A DNA stretch of 26,659 nt. It comes from Stentor coeruleus. Lineage: Eukaryota; Ciliophora; Heterotrichea; Heterotrichida; Stentoridae. Below the pieces are notes generated by a model. That model saw nothing but the letters and a program-made list of their open reading frames with translations, did not search any database and was not told where the DNA came from. Position 1 is the stretch's first letter. Every line of letters starts with the position of its first letter. Position numbers and translations under genes: made by a program. The stretch lies in contig MPUH01000996.1 of assembly GCA_001970955.1 (NCBI GenBank), forward strand, positions 1 to 26,659, read 5' to 3'. This document shows positions 17,523-26,218 of the stretch, in pieces.

Positions 17523-18365
17523 ATGCTTTCTCGAGCATTAGCTTTATCCAGAAGTTTTTCAGCAGCTCCTTACAACCCACTGAAATACCTTCAAAGTTAT
17601 GTCCCAACCAAAATGCCATCAAAGCAAGAAGTTTTTGACGTTGTAAACTCAGCCCATAGTGGCCACGGCCGAGTGGTCCAAAACCTTCGTCATATCAACC
17701 CTATACGTCAATCAGGCCCGATCCCAGCATTTGATGGCCCAGTGACAATGGAAGATATTTTAAACAACTCTTATCAAGAATACCTAAAAGTTAATGATAT
17801 CTGTTATCCAAGCGTAGATGCTGAAGAAATCATGAGAAGAGTCCCTGGAGTAACCCGTGAAGAAGCAGAATATATTAGAGGATTAGGTTTAACCCCAGAT
17901 GATGAGATAGAAATTGCTTATTGGTATAAAAATTCAGGTCTTGATATTTATTACCCTATGAACAATACTTATATTGCTAGACAGGTTATAACAAATTCTA
18001 AAGGAGAAAAAACAGAATGTGTTTGGCCGTTTATGGGATGGGAAGACTGCACTGAACTTAATGTTGATACTGCACTTCAAGATCGACCTTATCAGACTAT
18101 TAGACATTGGGAAGCTTATTCTGGTGATGAATGGTATAAGTATGTAAACAATCAGGATTTAGGTTTACCTGATACTTGGTTTGAATATGATAAAAATACA
18201 AGGTTTGTGCTACAGATTATTCAGGATCAGTTGGAAGATTTACCTGATAAACTTAGACCTTGGCCAAGTATCCGCAATCCTAATGCCCGTAGAGAGCTGT
18301 GGCAGTCGCAGGAACATATGCAGTATGTTCATGACATGAAGCAGCCTGACTGGAACAAGAATTAG
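17523..18365 (+). CDS. Probable mitochondrial protein, ciliate-type, function unknown
   Basis: From ATG 17523 the product is 280 aa and begins with a classical mitochondrial presequence (M-L-S-R-A-L-A-L-S-R-S-F-S-A-A-P). An upstream in-frame ATG at 17496 would add nine residues (M-V-I-N-N-G-Y-I-N) that weaken it, so 17523 is preferred. The rest is rich in Trp, Tyr and Pro (W-P-F-M-G-W-E-D-C, Y-Q-T-I-R-H-W-E-A-Y-S-G-D-E-W, L-R-P-W-P-S-I-R-N-P) with no membrane segment. The composition recalls soluble accessory subunits of ciliate respiratory complexes, but I cannot name it. Codon choice is richer in C-ending codons near the 5' end, as in a well-expressed gene. Confidence 0.7.
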   Translation: MLSRALALSRSFSAAPYNPLKYLQSYVPTKMPSKQEVFDVVNSAHSGHGRVVQNLRHINPIRQSGPIPAFDGPVTMEDILNNSYQEYLKVNDICYPSVDAEEIMRRVPGVTREEAEYIRGLGLTPDDEIEIAYWYKNSGLDIYYPMNNTYIARQVITNSKGEKTECVWPFMGWEDCTELNVDTALQDRPYQTIRHWEAYSGDEWYKYVNNQDLGLPDTWFEYDKNTRFVLQIIQDQLEDLPDKLRPWPSIRNPNARRELWQSQEHMQYVHDMKQPDWNKN

Positions 18366-18753
18366 CTTAGCTCTAATATTATTTTAGAGTATCTTTAATA
18401 TATTGGAGATTTTTAAGGGAGATAATGGGTATATAGGAAATTAATGAGGTTAGGAAGGTTGAATTGAAAAATAGAAAGGCGGATTCTGATTTGATTTAGT
18501 TTTTTGAGTTTTGCTAAATGTTTTAGAGAATTTTGTTAAAAAGAGAAGCTGGGTTTTAGGATGTTTTAGATTGGCTGTTTAGAGTTTGATATAAATGTAG
18601 GATTTGATATAAGAAATCAAGAAATTCTTTTTGGTGAATAAAACTTTTAATACTCTAAAATATATAAATATTCGCGATAGTATCATAAATATAATCGTCA
18701 AATCACATATTATATATCAAAATTTTATAATATGTCTTCTACACGATAATCCC
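18366..18753. other. G-rich 3' flank, no gene seen
   Basis: In 18361-18600 I count 58 G and 9 C on the plus strand, the strongest case of the G-rich downstream flank seen after stop codons in this window. An ORF that begins at 18631 and runs through the tandem repeat is low complexity and not believed. Confidence 0.5.
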
Positions 18754-18903
18754 TCTTATATCTTCCTATATCTTCCTATATCTTCCTATATTTTCCTATA
18801 TCTTCCTATATTCCTATATTTTCTTATATCTTTCTATATCCNCTATATTTTCCTATATCTTCCTATATTTTCCTATATTTTCCTATATCTTTCTATATCT
18901 TCC
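18754..18903. repeat. 10-bp-period tandem repeat (tcttcctata / ttttcctata)
   Basis: About fourteen imperfect copies of a pyrimidine-rich 10-mer ending in CCTATA, with shortened and one-base variants. A single N at 18842 sits inside, with similar sequence on both sides, so the true copy number is uncertain. The period equals about one helical turn. No coding meaning is likely. Confidence 0.85.
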
Positions 18904-19173
18904 CGATTTTATTTGATATCCGTATTCTCAGTAAGTTTCAAATACACAACTTTTACAAATTTCTCTGATGTTATTTTAAGTAAAGACGAATTCCGTAAAC
19001 TATTTACATTATTGAATGCATTTCATGTGTTTATTCTTGACTGGGGAAGTTAATACAGTTAGGCAATTGATACAATGTCATCTTTAACTTATCTTTTAAT
19101 ATAAATTAGCAAGGGCTGAACAATAGTCAAGCGATAATTCCTAACTAATACTAATCTTTTTAAACTTTTTACA

Positions 19174-19457
19174 ATGGCTGCACTTAGTTCAAAAGTTGTG
19201 ACAAAGTTTATCACTACTCTGCAAATCAGCAATAATTTACTTAAGAATAATATTTTAAGCCTTATTGCCCAAACGCAAACAGAATGCTTATTAGAAGTTA
19301 AAAACTATATGAAAAATGATAATGAAATCATGTTAAACAGTTTATTAGCTTAATCACTAGCAATTTGAGAGATATAAAAAAAGTATATCATGAATATGCA
19401 AATTCGATATCTTTACAAGGAGAAGCTATGCAGATTTTTTCTAATATAGTTTTATAA
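19174..19457 (+). CDS. Short two-part ORF, possible SNARE-like or decayed gene
   Basis: ATG 19174 opens a 59-codon frame (M-A-A-L-S-S-K-V-V-T-K-F) that stops at TAA. A second frame from about 19350 continues as L-I-T-S-N-L-R-D-I-K-K-V-Y-H-E-Y-A, then I-S-L-Q-G-E-A and a TAA at 19455-19457. Removing gttaaacagtttattag (19332-19348, 17 nt, GT...AG) would join them into about 88 residues. The second part has heptad spacing with a Q-G-E sequence like the centre of Qa-SNARE (syntaxin) helices, but no membrane anchor follows. It may be a real small gene, a truncated syntaxin remnant, or chance. The donor GTTA is unlike the confirmed intron. Confidence 0.3.
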
Positions 19458-19484
19458 GTAGTTATTGAGAAATCTTAATTAAGA

Positions 19485-20234
19485 CTAATTTGCTGATATA
19501 GGAATTTCTTCTTTTGGATTTTCAAGATTCTTTTCTTTATGCTTTTCTATGTTATTTTCTTCATAGAGTTTTTCTTCTTGTTCTTTATCTTCAACTACTT
19601 TTAAATCATGATCTTCAGACTTTCCCTCTTTGTAATTTTCTAGAGACTTTCTTTTTATATTTTCATGTGGCTTATCGTCTTTAGGTTCATTTCTTTCTGT
19701 TATCAATGGTTTTAGAGTTCTACTTTGAAGTTCTTCAGGGTAAATGAGTGGGGGTAGTTTTTTATGGCTTTTATTTCCAATGATTTGATGACTAGGTTTT
19801 TTTGATATAAGTTTTTTAATTTTCTCTAGTTCATAATAATCTTTATCCATTTTCTTGAAGGATAAAATGCTTTCTTTATTTTTGATTTTTTTAAGCAAGT
19901 GCATGTTTTGCTCTTCAATTGCTTTCATGCTTTGTAATCTTGATGGAAGATTAAGTGTTCCAGGTCCTGAAAATGAAGCTGCTTTGCTAAGAGGGCCTGG
20001 TTTGTTACTGATTTCTGTTATTTTGCTTAGTATAACTTTGTTTTCTAGCAAAATGTTGTATTGGGATAATAATCCTTTGCTTGCACTTGGCTTTATTTTA
20101 TTTTTCATGATTTTATAGGTTTCTGGCTCTGTATTGTCGATTCTTCTACCGCTTTCCTTTTGGATTTTTTTGAGCTTTTCTTTGTGTATCCGATTGCAGT
20201 ATTCGAGATACCACTTATCACTGCCATCTGTCAT
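19485..20234 (-). CDS. CFAP97/Hemingway-like cilium protein (tentative)
   Basis: A 249-aa protein. Residues about 55-145 follow the pattern of the CFAP97 (KIAA1430/Hemingway) domain: an N-x-x-L-L-E-N-K-x-x-L-x-K-I helix, a loop with S-F-S-G-P-G-T-L-N, then R-L-Q-S-M-K-A-I-E-E-Q-N-M-x-L-L-K-K-I and a D-K-D-Y-Y-E-L-E block. This family is tied to cilium and sperm-flagellum assembly. The C-terminal third is a low-complexity Lys/Glu tail. The match is from memory of the pattern only, with no strictly conserved catalytic residue to confirm it. A plus-strand ORF at 19855-20118 is a shadow. Confidence 0.5.
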   Translation of the reverse strand: MTDGSDKWYLEYCNRIHKEKLKKIQKESGRRIDNTEPETYKIMKNKIKPSASKGLLSQYNILLENKVILSKITEISNKPGPLSKAASFSGPGTLNLPSRLQSMKAIEEQNMHLLKKIKNKESILSFKKMDKDYYELEKIKKLISKKPSHQIIGNKSHKKLPPLIYPEELQSRTLKPLITERNEPKDDKPHENIKRKSLENYKEGKSEDHDLKVVEDKEQEEKLYEENNIEKHKEKNLENPKEEIPISAN

Positions 20235-20566
20235 TTTTATAAGTTATTATTGGATTTTTAAGGTATATGTGGAGTAGTAGCAGATTTAAAATATTTATTG
20301 GTGAATATTTACTTTGTTTACTTTAAAGTAAGGAGTTTTTGTTGTGCTTTTATATTAGGTTTATTTAGATTTTGGCATTTATCAATAAAATACATTACGA
20401 TTCAAAACTATTTTTACAAACTCCATCATTTCACAATCAAGCAATAACCAAAAATACCTATCCACAATAAAGATCATTCTAAACCCTCATAAAAATCTCC
20501 TTCATCCATTCAAAAATCTACCAAAAATTCCACTTTATACAATACTTTTTATTATAAATAATAAAC
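20235..20566. other. Intergenic region between two minus-strand genes, skew switch
   Basis: About 330 bp. The left part (20235-20380), upstream of the CFAP97-like gene, is G/T-rich on the plus strand. The right part (20400-20560), downstream of the zinc-finger gene, is C/A-rich. Read on the minus strand this is the same order found in plus-strand spacers. No ORF or motif was found. Confidence 0.5.
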
Positions 20567-21235
20567 CTAAGAATCTGTTCTACATGAAAAAACCCATTCA
20601 TGTGATCTCGCCTTAAGTAAATCCCTCAAAGAATTCCTATCCTCAGCCATACTTCTAAACTTATTTGTATGTCCTCTACACAAAGCATTAGTCTCTCCAT
20701 AATATTCACGAATTTCACATTTTAATTGAATAACTTTATCTTTACATCCTTCACAAATTGGACAATCTTTTATATGCCCTAAAAAATCCAATTGTGTATA
20801 AATATTACTACAAGTTTTACAAAATCCATAACCACAAAGATAACAATATTGTAATGTTTTTCTTGTTATCCTAGATGAGCATTTCTTACATAAATCATTT
20901 GTTGGTTTAAATTGTGGACGCATTGAAATCGCTAATAATTTTTTAAACTCTAAAAGAGTAGAAAAAGAATTATGTGATAAAGTCCAGATTTCACCGTTTT
21001 GAAAGAAAATCTGTAAGGTGCAGGATATTGGGCTTAGTATTGTGAATTTTATACAAGAATTCGGATTGGATAATGGAAGAGAATGAGTTGAGTAAAGAAG
21101 GTTACCTTGATGCATGGTTATTGATATTGGAGATTTTATTGTACCGGATGAAGATATTATGCTGAAGGTAAACTCGTTTACTATGGATTTAGTGTCTTCG
21201 GTTAAGTTGTGAATTTTAGATGCAGATGAACCCAT
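20567..21235 (-). CDS. FYVE-like zinc-finger protein with N-myristoylation signal
   Basis: A 222-aa protein beginning M-G-S-S-A-S-K, a good N-myristoylation sequence, so membrane attachment is likely. A zinc-finger region follows at residues 116-164: C116/C119, C131/C134 in C-Y-L-C-G-Y-G-F-C, C139/C142, then C158, C161, C164. The spacing C-x2-C, C-x2-C-G-x-x-F-C-x2-C-S, C-x2-C is that of FYVE and related fingers, but the basic R-(R/K)-H-H-C-R lipid-binding motif is absent, so PI3P binding is doubtful. The N-terminal 110 residues are beta-strand-like with no known domain. The upstream flank 21241-21420 has 51 G and 4 C on the plus strand (C-rich on this gene's strand). Confidence 0.7.
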   Translation of the reverse strand: MGSSASKIHNLTEDTKSIVNEFTFSIISSSGTIKSPISITMHQGNLLYSTHSLPLSNPNSCIKFTILSPISCTLQIFFQNGEIWTLSHNSFSTLLEFKKLLAISMRPQFKPTNDLCKKCSSRITRKTLQYCYLCGYGFCKTCSNIYTQLDFLGHIKDCPICEGCKDKVIQLKCEIREYYGETNALCRGHTNKFRSMAEDRNSLRDLLKARSHEWVFSCRTDS

Positions 21236-21832
21236 TTTGGTATTTATGCAGAGAGTTATGGAGATAATATGGTGAGGGTGTTGATTTATTTAAGTTGTGT
21301 TTTGGATTGGGTATGTAGTAGAATTTATTGTTTATGGTTTGGTTTTGGGTGAGACTGTTTAAAATATTTTGTAGTTTAATTTGGTTTGGTATGCTGTGTT
21401 TAGCTTTAGAAATTGATAGGGTATTTGGCTTCTTTATTATAAAAGTATTGAAAAAGATTTTTAACTTGAAGACAAACAATAATAATTTTACTTCAATTCA
21501 ACAAAATTTTTTTTGTATTTCTATAATACTTTATGGAAGAAAATATTCTAATAATTTTTCTCTCTTTTTAGTAAATAAAGGAAAATCTATTAGATAAAAT
21601 ACCAGCTAAAAAAGTTTAAGTAATTGTTAAATATAGCTTTAAATTATTAACCCTCAACTTGTATATAAAAAATCAATAATTCAACTAAATTAATAAATCT
21701 TCATAAAAAACCATAAAATAACTTATACATATACAATACAGATCCAAACTGAAAATACATCCCAAACTATTCATAAGGAAAATTATAAATTCAAACCTTA
21801 CCAAAATTATGTTAATAAGTTTTCACATATAA
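21236..21832. promoter_or_regulatory. Divergent intergenic region with skew switch
   Basis: A 600-bp spacer between the minus-strand zinc-finger gene and plus-strand calcineurin gene. The left half is strongly G-rich on the plus strand; after about 21600 the DNA becomes A/C-rich and G-poor up to the ATG at 21833. ORFs on either strand here (21216-21479, 21328-21597) come from the skewed composition and are not believed. Promoters of both genes should lie here. Confidence 0.5.
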
Positions 21833-23236
21833 ATGGAGCCACTAAAAGATCCTCTTAAAGACCGAGTTGTTACACAATTTCATCCTCCTCCTCATCGACC
21901 TTTATCAATAGACATTCTCGTTAAACCTTTTTGCCATCTTCCTTGCTGGAGATTTTTAAAAGATCATCTCTCCCAAGAAGGTCAACTTTTGAAATCATCA
22001 GCAATTTATCTCATATCTCAGGCTAAGTTTTTATTCCAAGCAGAAAGAAATATTTTAGAATTAAAAGACCCTGTTGTAATTGTTGGAGATTTACATGGGC
22101 AGTTTTATGATTTACTTAAAATATTAGAAGTTGGAGGAGATCCTGAAAAAACAAAGTATTTATTTTTAGGTGATTATGTAGATAGAGGAAACTTTTCATT
22201 AGAAATTATTATGCTTTTATATGCTCTTAAAATAAACTATCCAAACACATTTTATTTAATTCGTGGAAATCATGAAACTCGACAAATGACTTCTCATTTC
22301 AACTTTCGTCAAGAAGTTCTTTATAAACATGATCTAGAAACATATGAGCTTATCATGGAAAGTTTTGATGCTTTACCTTTAGCTTGTATTGTAAACAATA
22401 AATTTTTAAGTGTTCATGGAGGTATATCTACATCGCTTTTTCATTTAAAGGATATAACAAATTTGAATAGATTTATTGAACCACCTAATGAAGGTTTGCT
22501 TTGTGATTTACTTTGGTCTGACCCAGCAGATAATCCATCTGGAGTTTTACCAGAATGTTTTATGCCGAATACAGCAAGAAGCTGTAGTGTGATTTATGGG
22601 TTTAAAGCAACAAGGATTTTTTTGAAAAATAATTCGCTTGCAGGTATCATTCGTGCTCATGAAGCCCAAATGGAAGGTTTTAAAATGCATAAATGGAATG
22701 GACCTAATAAATTTCCAACAGTTCTGACAATATTTTCTGCACCTAACTATTGTGGAACTTACAACAATAAAGGTGCGATATTACGTTTGGATGATAGTAC
22801 TCTTAGTATTCATCAAATATGCCAAAGCCCAGAACCATATTGTCTTCCACATCAATTAGATGTTTTTGCATGGAGTATACCTTTTGTTATAGAAAAATCT
22901 GTTTCTATGCTTAGTCATATTCTATCATTAAGTAACACTAAAAATGATCAATTTACAGAGGATGATGAGCTTATTGAAGAAATGCTTAAAGATATGCAAA
23001 TCCAAAGAAAAACTGAATTGGCTGGTAAAATTAAAACTTTGTCAAGAATGATGAGTATGATTAAATCATTGAATGAAAAGAATAAAACTGATGATTGTCA
23101 TAAAAGTTATAATAAAGATTATAATAAACCACAAAGCATAGGTGGAAAAGGATCATTCGAATTAGAGACTAAAATGGAGGTGTTTGAAAAAGTCAAAGCT
23201 CAAGATATAGTAAATGAAAAATGCCCAACTGCTTAA
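21833..23236 (+). CDS. Calcineurin A (PP2B catalytic subunit)
   Basis: A 467-aa Ca2+/calmodulin-dependent Ser/Thr phosphatase of the PPP family. Metal and catalytic motifs are complete: G-D-L-H-G near residues 85-89, G-D-Y-V-D-R-G near 113-119, G-N-H-E near 145-148, H-G-G near 194 and S-A-P-N-Y near 302-306. The start D-R-V-V and P-P-x-H-R-P-L, the G-G-D-P-E-K-T-K-Y-L insert and the post-catalytic helix D-V-F-A-W-S-I-P-F-V-x-E-K are specific to calcineurin and form the B-subunit contact. The calmodulin-binding helix R-K-T-E-L-A-G-K-I-K-T-L-S-R-M follows near 393-407. The last residues V-F-E-K-V-K-A-Q-D-I-V-N-E-K match the autoinhibitory segment, and the protein ends just after it. It would link Ca2+ signals, for example in contraction or ciliary reversal, to dephosphorylation. 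Confidence 0.95.
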   Translation: MEPLKDPLKDRVVTQFHPPPHRPLSIDILVKPFCHLPCWRFLKDHLSQEGQLLKSSAIYLISQAKFLFQAERNILELKDPVVIVGDLHGQFYDLLKILEVGGDPEKTKYLFLGDYVDRGNFSLEIIMLLYALKINYPNTFYLIRGNHETRQMTSHFNFRQEVLYKHDLETYELIMESFDALPLACIVNNKFLSVHGGISTSLFHLKDITNLNRFIEPPNEGLLCDLLWSDPADNPSGVLPECFMPNTARSCSVIYGFKATRIFLKNNSLAGIIRAHEAQMEGFKMHKWNGPNKFPTVLTIFSAPNYCGTYNNKGAILRLDDSTLSIHQICQSPEPYCLPHQLDVFAWSIPFVIEKSVSMLSHILSLSNTKNDQFTEDDELIEEMLKDMQIQRKTELAGKIKTLSRMMSMIKSLNEKNKTDDCHKSYNKDYNKPQSIGGKGSFELETKMEVFEKVKAQDIVNEKCPTA

Positions 23237-23598
23237 CTTATCCTTAAATATTCATTAGCTATCAACTTTTTATTATAATTATAACTTAAACTCTGTTTTA
23301 AATTTTTAATTATTTTAAATAATATTTGTTGTGAAACAATCCACTTTCTCTTACAATGATATCATTAATTATATCAACACTATAAAATATTTATGATAAT
23401 AAAATAAATTAATAATCATAATAAGCATCTCCAAGATTATCATCTTACTCACAATAACCCTAAAATCATTACTATCCTTAAAATCGCATGATGATATATC
23501 TCTATAATTTTTTTCAACAAATCTGATAAAAAATCTTCAATAATCATAAATCCACCTCATAAAAATCTATTCAAAATAATCCTACTATAAAAAATAAT
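23237..23598. other. Intergenic region, C-rich before next start
   Basis: About 360 bp. In 23401-23580 there are 6 G and 34 C on the plus strand, directly before ATG 23599. No ORF or repeat seen. Confidence 0.5.
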
Positions 23599-24537
23599 AT
23601 GGACGATATCCCAGATGTCTTATGTATCAACTGCGAGAACATGATCGAATACAATAAACTAGCTGCTCATTCTTCAATATGTCTTGAGCCAACTCAGCAA
23701 GTATTAAAATACAATACCATGAGTTTCTTATCAGGGTTGAATTTTCGTTTAATAAGACTCAAATCATCAATCGAAGCCTTAGTTTACTATGAAAATGACT
23801 TCTCATCAAATTTTCCTAAAACAAATCTAGAATTCCTAATCTCTAAAGCTAATGAATTACTAGCCATAACAGATATCACTATGGATTCAGTTAACATAGC
23901 TACAGCAATAAACTCCCAGCTAAGAAAACTTTCATCCATAATACCTAGTAAATATTTCATCTATTCTGAAAGATTAAGACTTTTATCTTTAGAAAAAACA
24001 TACTTTATTTTAGATGTTATAAGCAAAAATACTGAAAGGACTTCAATATCCCAAATGCTCATGACAAAAAAATATGAAATTGATAACACAAAAAAGCAAA
24101 TGAAATTTTTAACAAGAGCTAAACATAGATTAGAACATAGAACTAATTCTTGTGATAATTTTGAAGAAGTTAGTTCAAATAGAATGGCCCGATCAAGTGC
24201 TGCAAGTAATATTGGGTCCCCAGTTGATAGAAATTGTAATGGGCTTACAGAGTTTGATGATCTTCAGCCTTTTTTCTTGATAAAAAGACAGAAAAGTGTG
24301 GATCAGAAATATGATAAGAAAAAAAATTTTTATTCAAAATGCTTGGTTGTAAAATTAACTTTCCCTTCAAGACACCCTGCACAGTATATACAAATACATG
24401 AATTATATGAGAAAATATTGAAAAATAATACCCCGGTGGAAATGTGGGAGGAATTTATAAAAGATGAATTTAATCATCCTGAAAGATGGGTTAATTTAGA
24501 AGTGATGCCTAAGATTGAATTGATAAGCAAAAGTTAA
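23599..24537 (+). CDS. C2HC zinc-finger protein, function unknown
   Basis: A 312-aa protein. Residues C9, C12, H24 and C28 form a C-x2-C-x11-H-x3-C zinc knuckle (C-I-N-C-E-N-M-I ... L-A-A-H-S-S-I-C), a pattern found in small C2HC fingers of many protist proteins. The following 150 residues are predicted mostly helical with no known domain; a Ser/Arg stretch near 190-210 may be phosphorylated; the C-terminus has W-E-E-F-I-K-D-E-F and R-W-V-N-L-E. No homologous family could be named. It is flanked by well-skewed spacers on both sides. Confidence 0.72.
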   Translation: MDDIPDVLCINCENMIEYNKLAAHSSICLEPTQQVLKYNTMSFLSGLNFRLIRLKSSIEALVYYENDFSSNFPKTNLEFLISKANELLAITDITMDSVNIATAINSQLRKLSSIIPSKYFIYSERLRLLSLEKTYFILDVISKNTERTSISQMLMTKKYEIDNTKKQMKFLTRAKHRLEHRTNSCDNFEEVSSNRMARSSAASNIGSPVDRNCNGLTEFDDLQPFFLIKRQKSVDQKYDKKKNFYSKCLVVKLTFPSRHPAQYIQIHELYEKILKNNTPVEMWEEFIKDEFNHPERWVNLEVMPKIELISKS

Positions 24538-24976
24538 ATTGAGTATTTTAAGATATTGAAGATATGCAGGTTTATGAGTTTGAAAGCTAGGATTGTAAGG
24601 TTTAATGATAATTTTTAAGGTTTTTGGATTTTTAGGATAAGATTTTTGTCTTGTAAAGTTAGGGTGTATATTTTAATATGAAATTTGTTGTTGTTTTGGA
24701 GATAGGATATCGGAAATAGTTTATTAAATGTTGATAGATATGAATAGAGAAATTATATGTGAGGATATGATTTTATTTTTGTAAATTTATTTAGGGTTAG
24801 AAGAGTATATAACTTGATTGCTTTAATATCTGTTATGATTGCTGCTTTAGGTTACTTAAATAATAAGATTTTAGTAATTTATACAGAAAGTAGTTAAGAT
24901 TATGAATCCTTTGTTGCATTTTTTATAATTTTAGTTAGAGTTGATAGAGTCAAAGTATTTAGACATGTAAAATAAT
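24538..24976. other. Intergenic region, G-rich 3' flank
   Basis: About 440 bp. In 24541-24720 I count 44 G and 4 C on the plus strand. The bias weakens after about 24800, before the phosphatase start. No ORF or repeat seen. Confidence 0.5.
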
Positions 24977-26218
24977 ATGAAAGAAAGTTCGATAATAGTT
25001 TTTCTCTTACTGATTTTTTTGAGTATCCTAGGAAAAAATCTGGTTTCATTTACTCTAAATCAAAAAGAGTATAAATTATTAGAAAAAACTACCCTAAACC
25101 TTGATTACAGTATGCTTAGATTTCATTTAATTGGAGACTATGGTATGTTTAACACTTTGATGAAATTCCCTATTCTACCCCTAGAATTAACAGCACAAGC
25201 AATGGCAAAATACGCTAAAGAGAACCCTATTTCGTTTATAATGACTGTTGGGGATAATTTTTACGATATGGAAAAAGTTTATCACAACTCTGTTGTGTCT
25301 AAGACCATGGAAATTTTTAATGCCGGAGATTTAAATAAACTACCTTGGTATTTGCTATATGGGAATCATGATTGCTATTTCAATGACTATTTTGGCGATA
25401 TGATTGAAAAAATTTTTGATAATATATTCATGCCAAGGTGTCCTTGGAATATGACTTTACCTCTTGGAAATGGATTTGTCTCATTTACTTTTTTATCTTG
25501 CACATTAATTTGCATGAGGCCATACCAAAATTATCATGTAGAAAGGCAATGCTCGAAATCGAAATTTTATTATGATCCAGCAAAAGAATACAAATGGATA
25601 GAAGATCATCTAAAATACATATCAAACCAGCCAAATATTTTATGGAATTTCGTCCTTATCCACAATCCAATATTTTCTGTATCTACTGCAAATGGGGATA
25701 GCGAATCCTTAATTCTCAACCTCCTGCCTCTTTTAGAAATATATAATGTAGATGCTGTATTATCAGGACATACCCATAATATGCAATATCATACAATAAA
25801 AAAACAAAATGGTACATCACCTTATATAAAACAAGAATATGACCCAGTTTGTATTGGCTATCCAAAAATTCCATGTGATGGTAAAAAAATCTATTGTTAT
25901 AATAAAAATGTGACTTGCCCATCATCAGGTTTTACTTGTAATAATTTAACTACTTATGAAGATGGTATTTCTTGGGCAAATAATAAAAAATATGTGGAAT
26001 ATAAAAAAGGTAAAGAAATACATCAAATCGTTCAAGGTGGTTCAGGAGCTGATTTAAGTCCTTTATGTTTAAACTCGACAACTCCTATGACACAATTGGA
26101 TTTTGCTTTAGCTGATTTTGGGTTTACAGAAATGACACTAACTGAAAATTATATGAAAATTAGATATATTCATTCAAATTCGACGGAAGTGTTGTTTGAG
26201 TCAGTTATTTATACTTAG
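24977..26218 (+). CDS. Purple (tartrate-resistant, ACP5-type) acid phosphatase, secreted
   Basis: A 413-aa metallophosphatase with an N-terminal signal peptide (I-I-V-F-L-L-L-I-F-L-S-I-L). The five metal-ligand motifs of the mammalian-type small purple acid phosphatases are present: G-D-Y-G near residue 53, G-D-N-F-Y near 92 (the Tyr gives the purple charge-transfer colour), G-N-H-D near 129, I-H-N-P near 229, and G-H-T-H-N-M-Q near 264. These enzymes hydrolyse phosphomonoesters at acid pH in lysosomes or outside the cell. Compared with ACP5 (about 325 aa), there is an extra Cys-rich segment of some 70 residues directly after the last metal motif, before V-Q-G-G-S-G-A. Several N-glycosylation sites (N-M-T, N-V-T, N-L-T, N-S-T) fit secretion. 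Confidence 0.93.
   Translation: MKESSIIVFLLLIFLSILGKNLVSFTLNQKEYKLLEKTTLNLDYSMLRFHLIGDYGMFNTLMKFPILPLELTAQAMAKYAKENPISFIMTVGDNFYDMEKVYHNSVVSKTMEIFNAGDLNKLPWYLLYGNHDCYFNDYFGDMIEKIFDNIFMPRCPWNMTLPLGNGFVSFTFLSCTLICMRPYQNYHVERQCSKSKFYYDPAKEYKWIEDHLKYISNQPNILWNFVLIHNPIFSVSTANGDSESLILNLLPLLEIYNVDAVLSGHTHNMQYHTIKKQNGTSPYIKQEYDPVCIGYPKIPCDGKKIYCYNKNVTCPSSGFTCNNLTTYEDGISWANNKKYVEYKKGKEIHQIVQGGSGADLSPLCLNSTTPMTQLDFALADFGFTEMTLTENYMKIRYIHSNSTEVLFESVIYT

Noticed and set aside
18631..19053. 140-codon ORF through the tandem repeat
   Set aside because: Low-complexity translation of a satellite with an N inside; no start context or conserved part.
21216..21597. Overlapping ORFs on both strands in the divergent spacer
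   Set aside because: They arise from the strong G/C skew and AT-richness of the spacer, and one overlaps the start of the zinc-finger gene.
25716..25925. 69-codon minus-strand ORF
   Set aside because: Shadow of the acid phosphatase gene.
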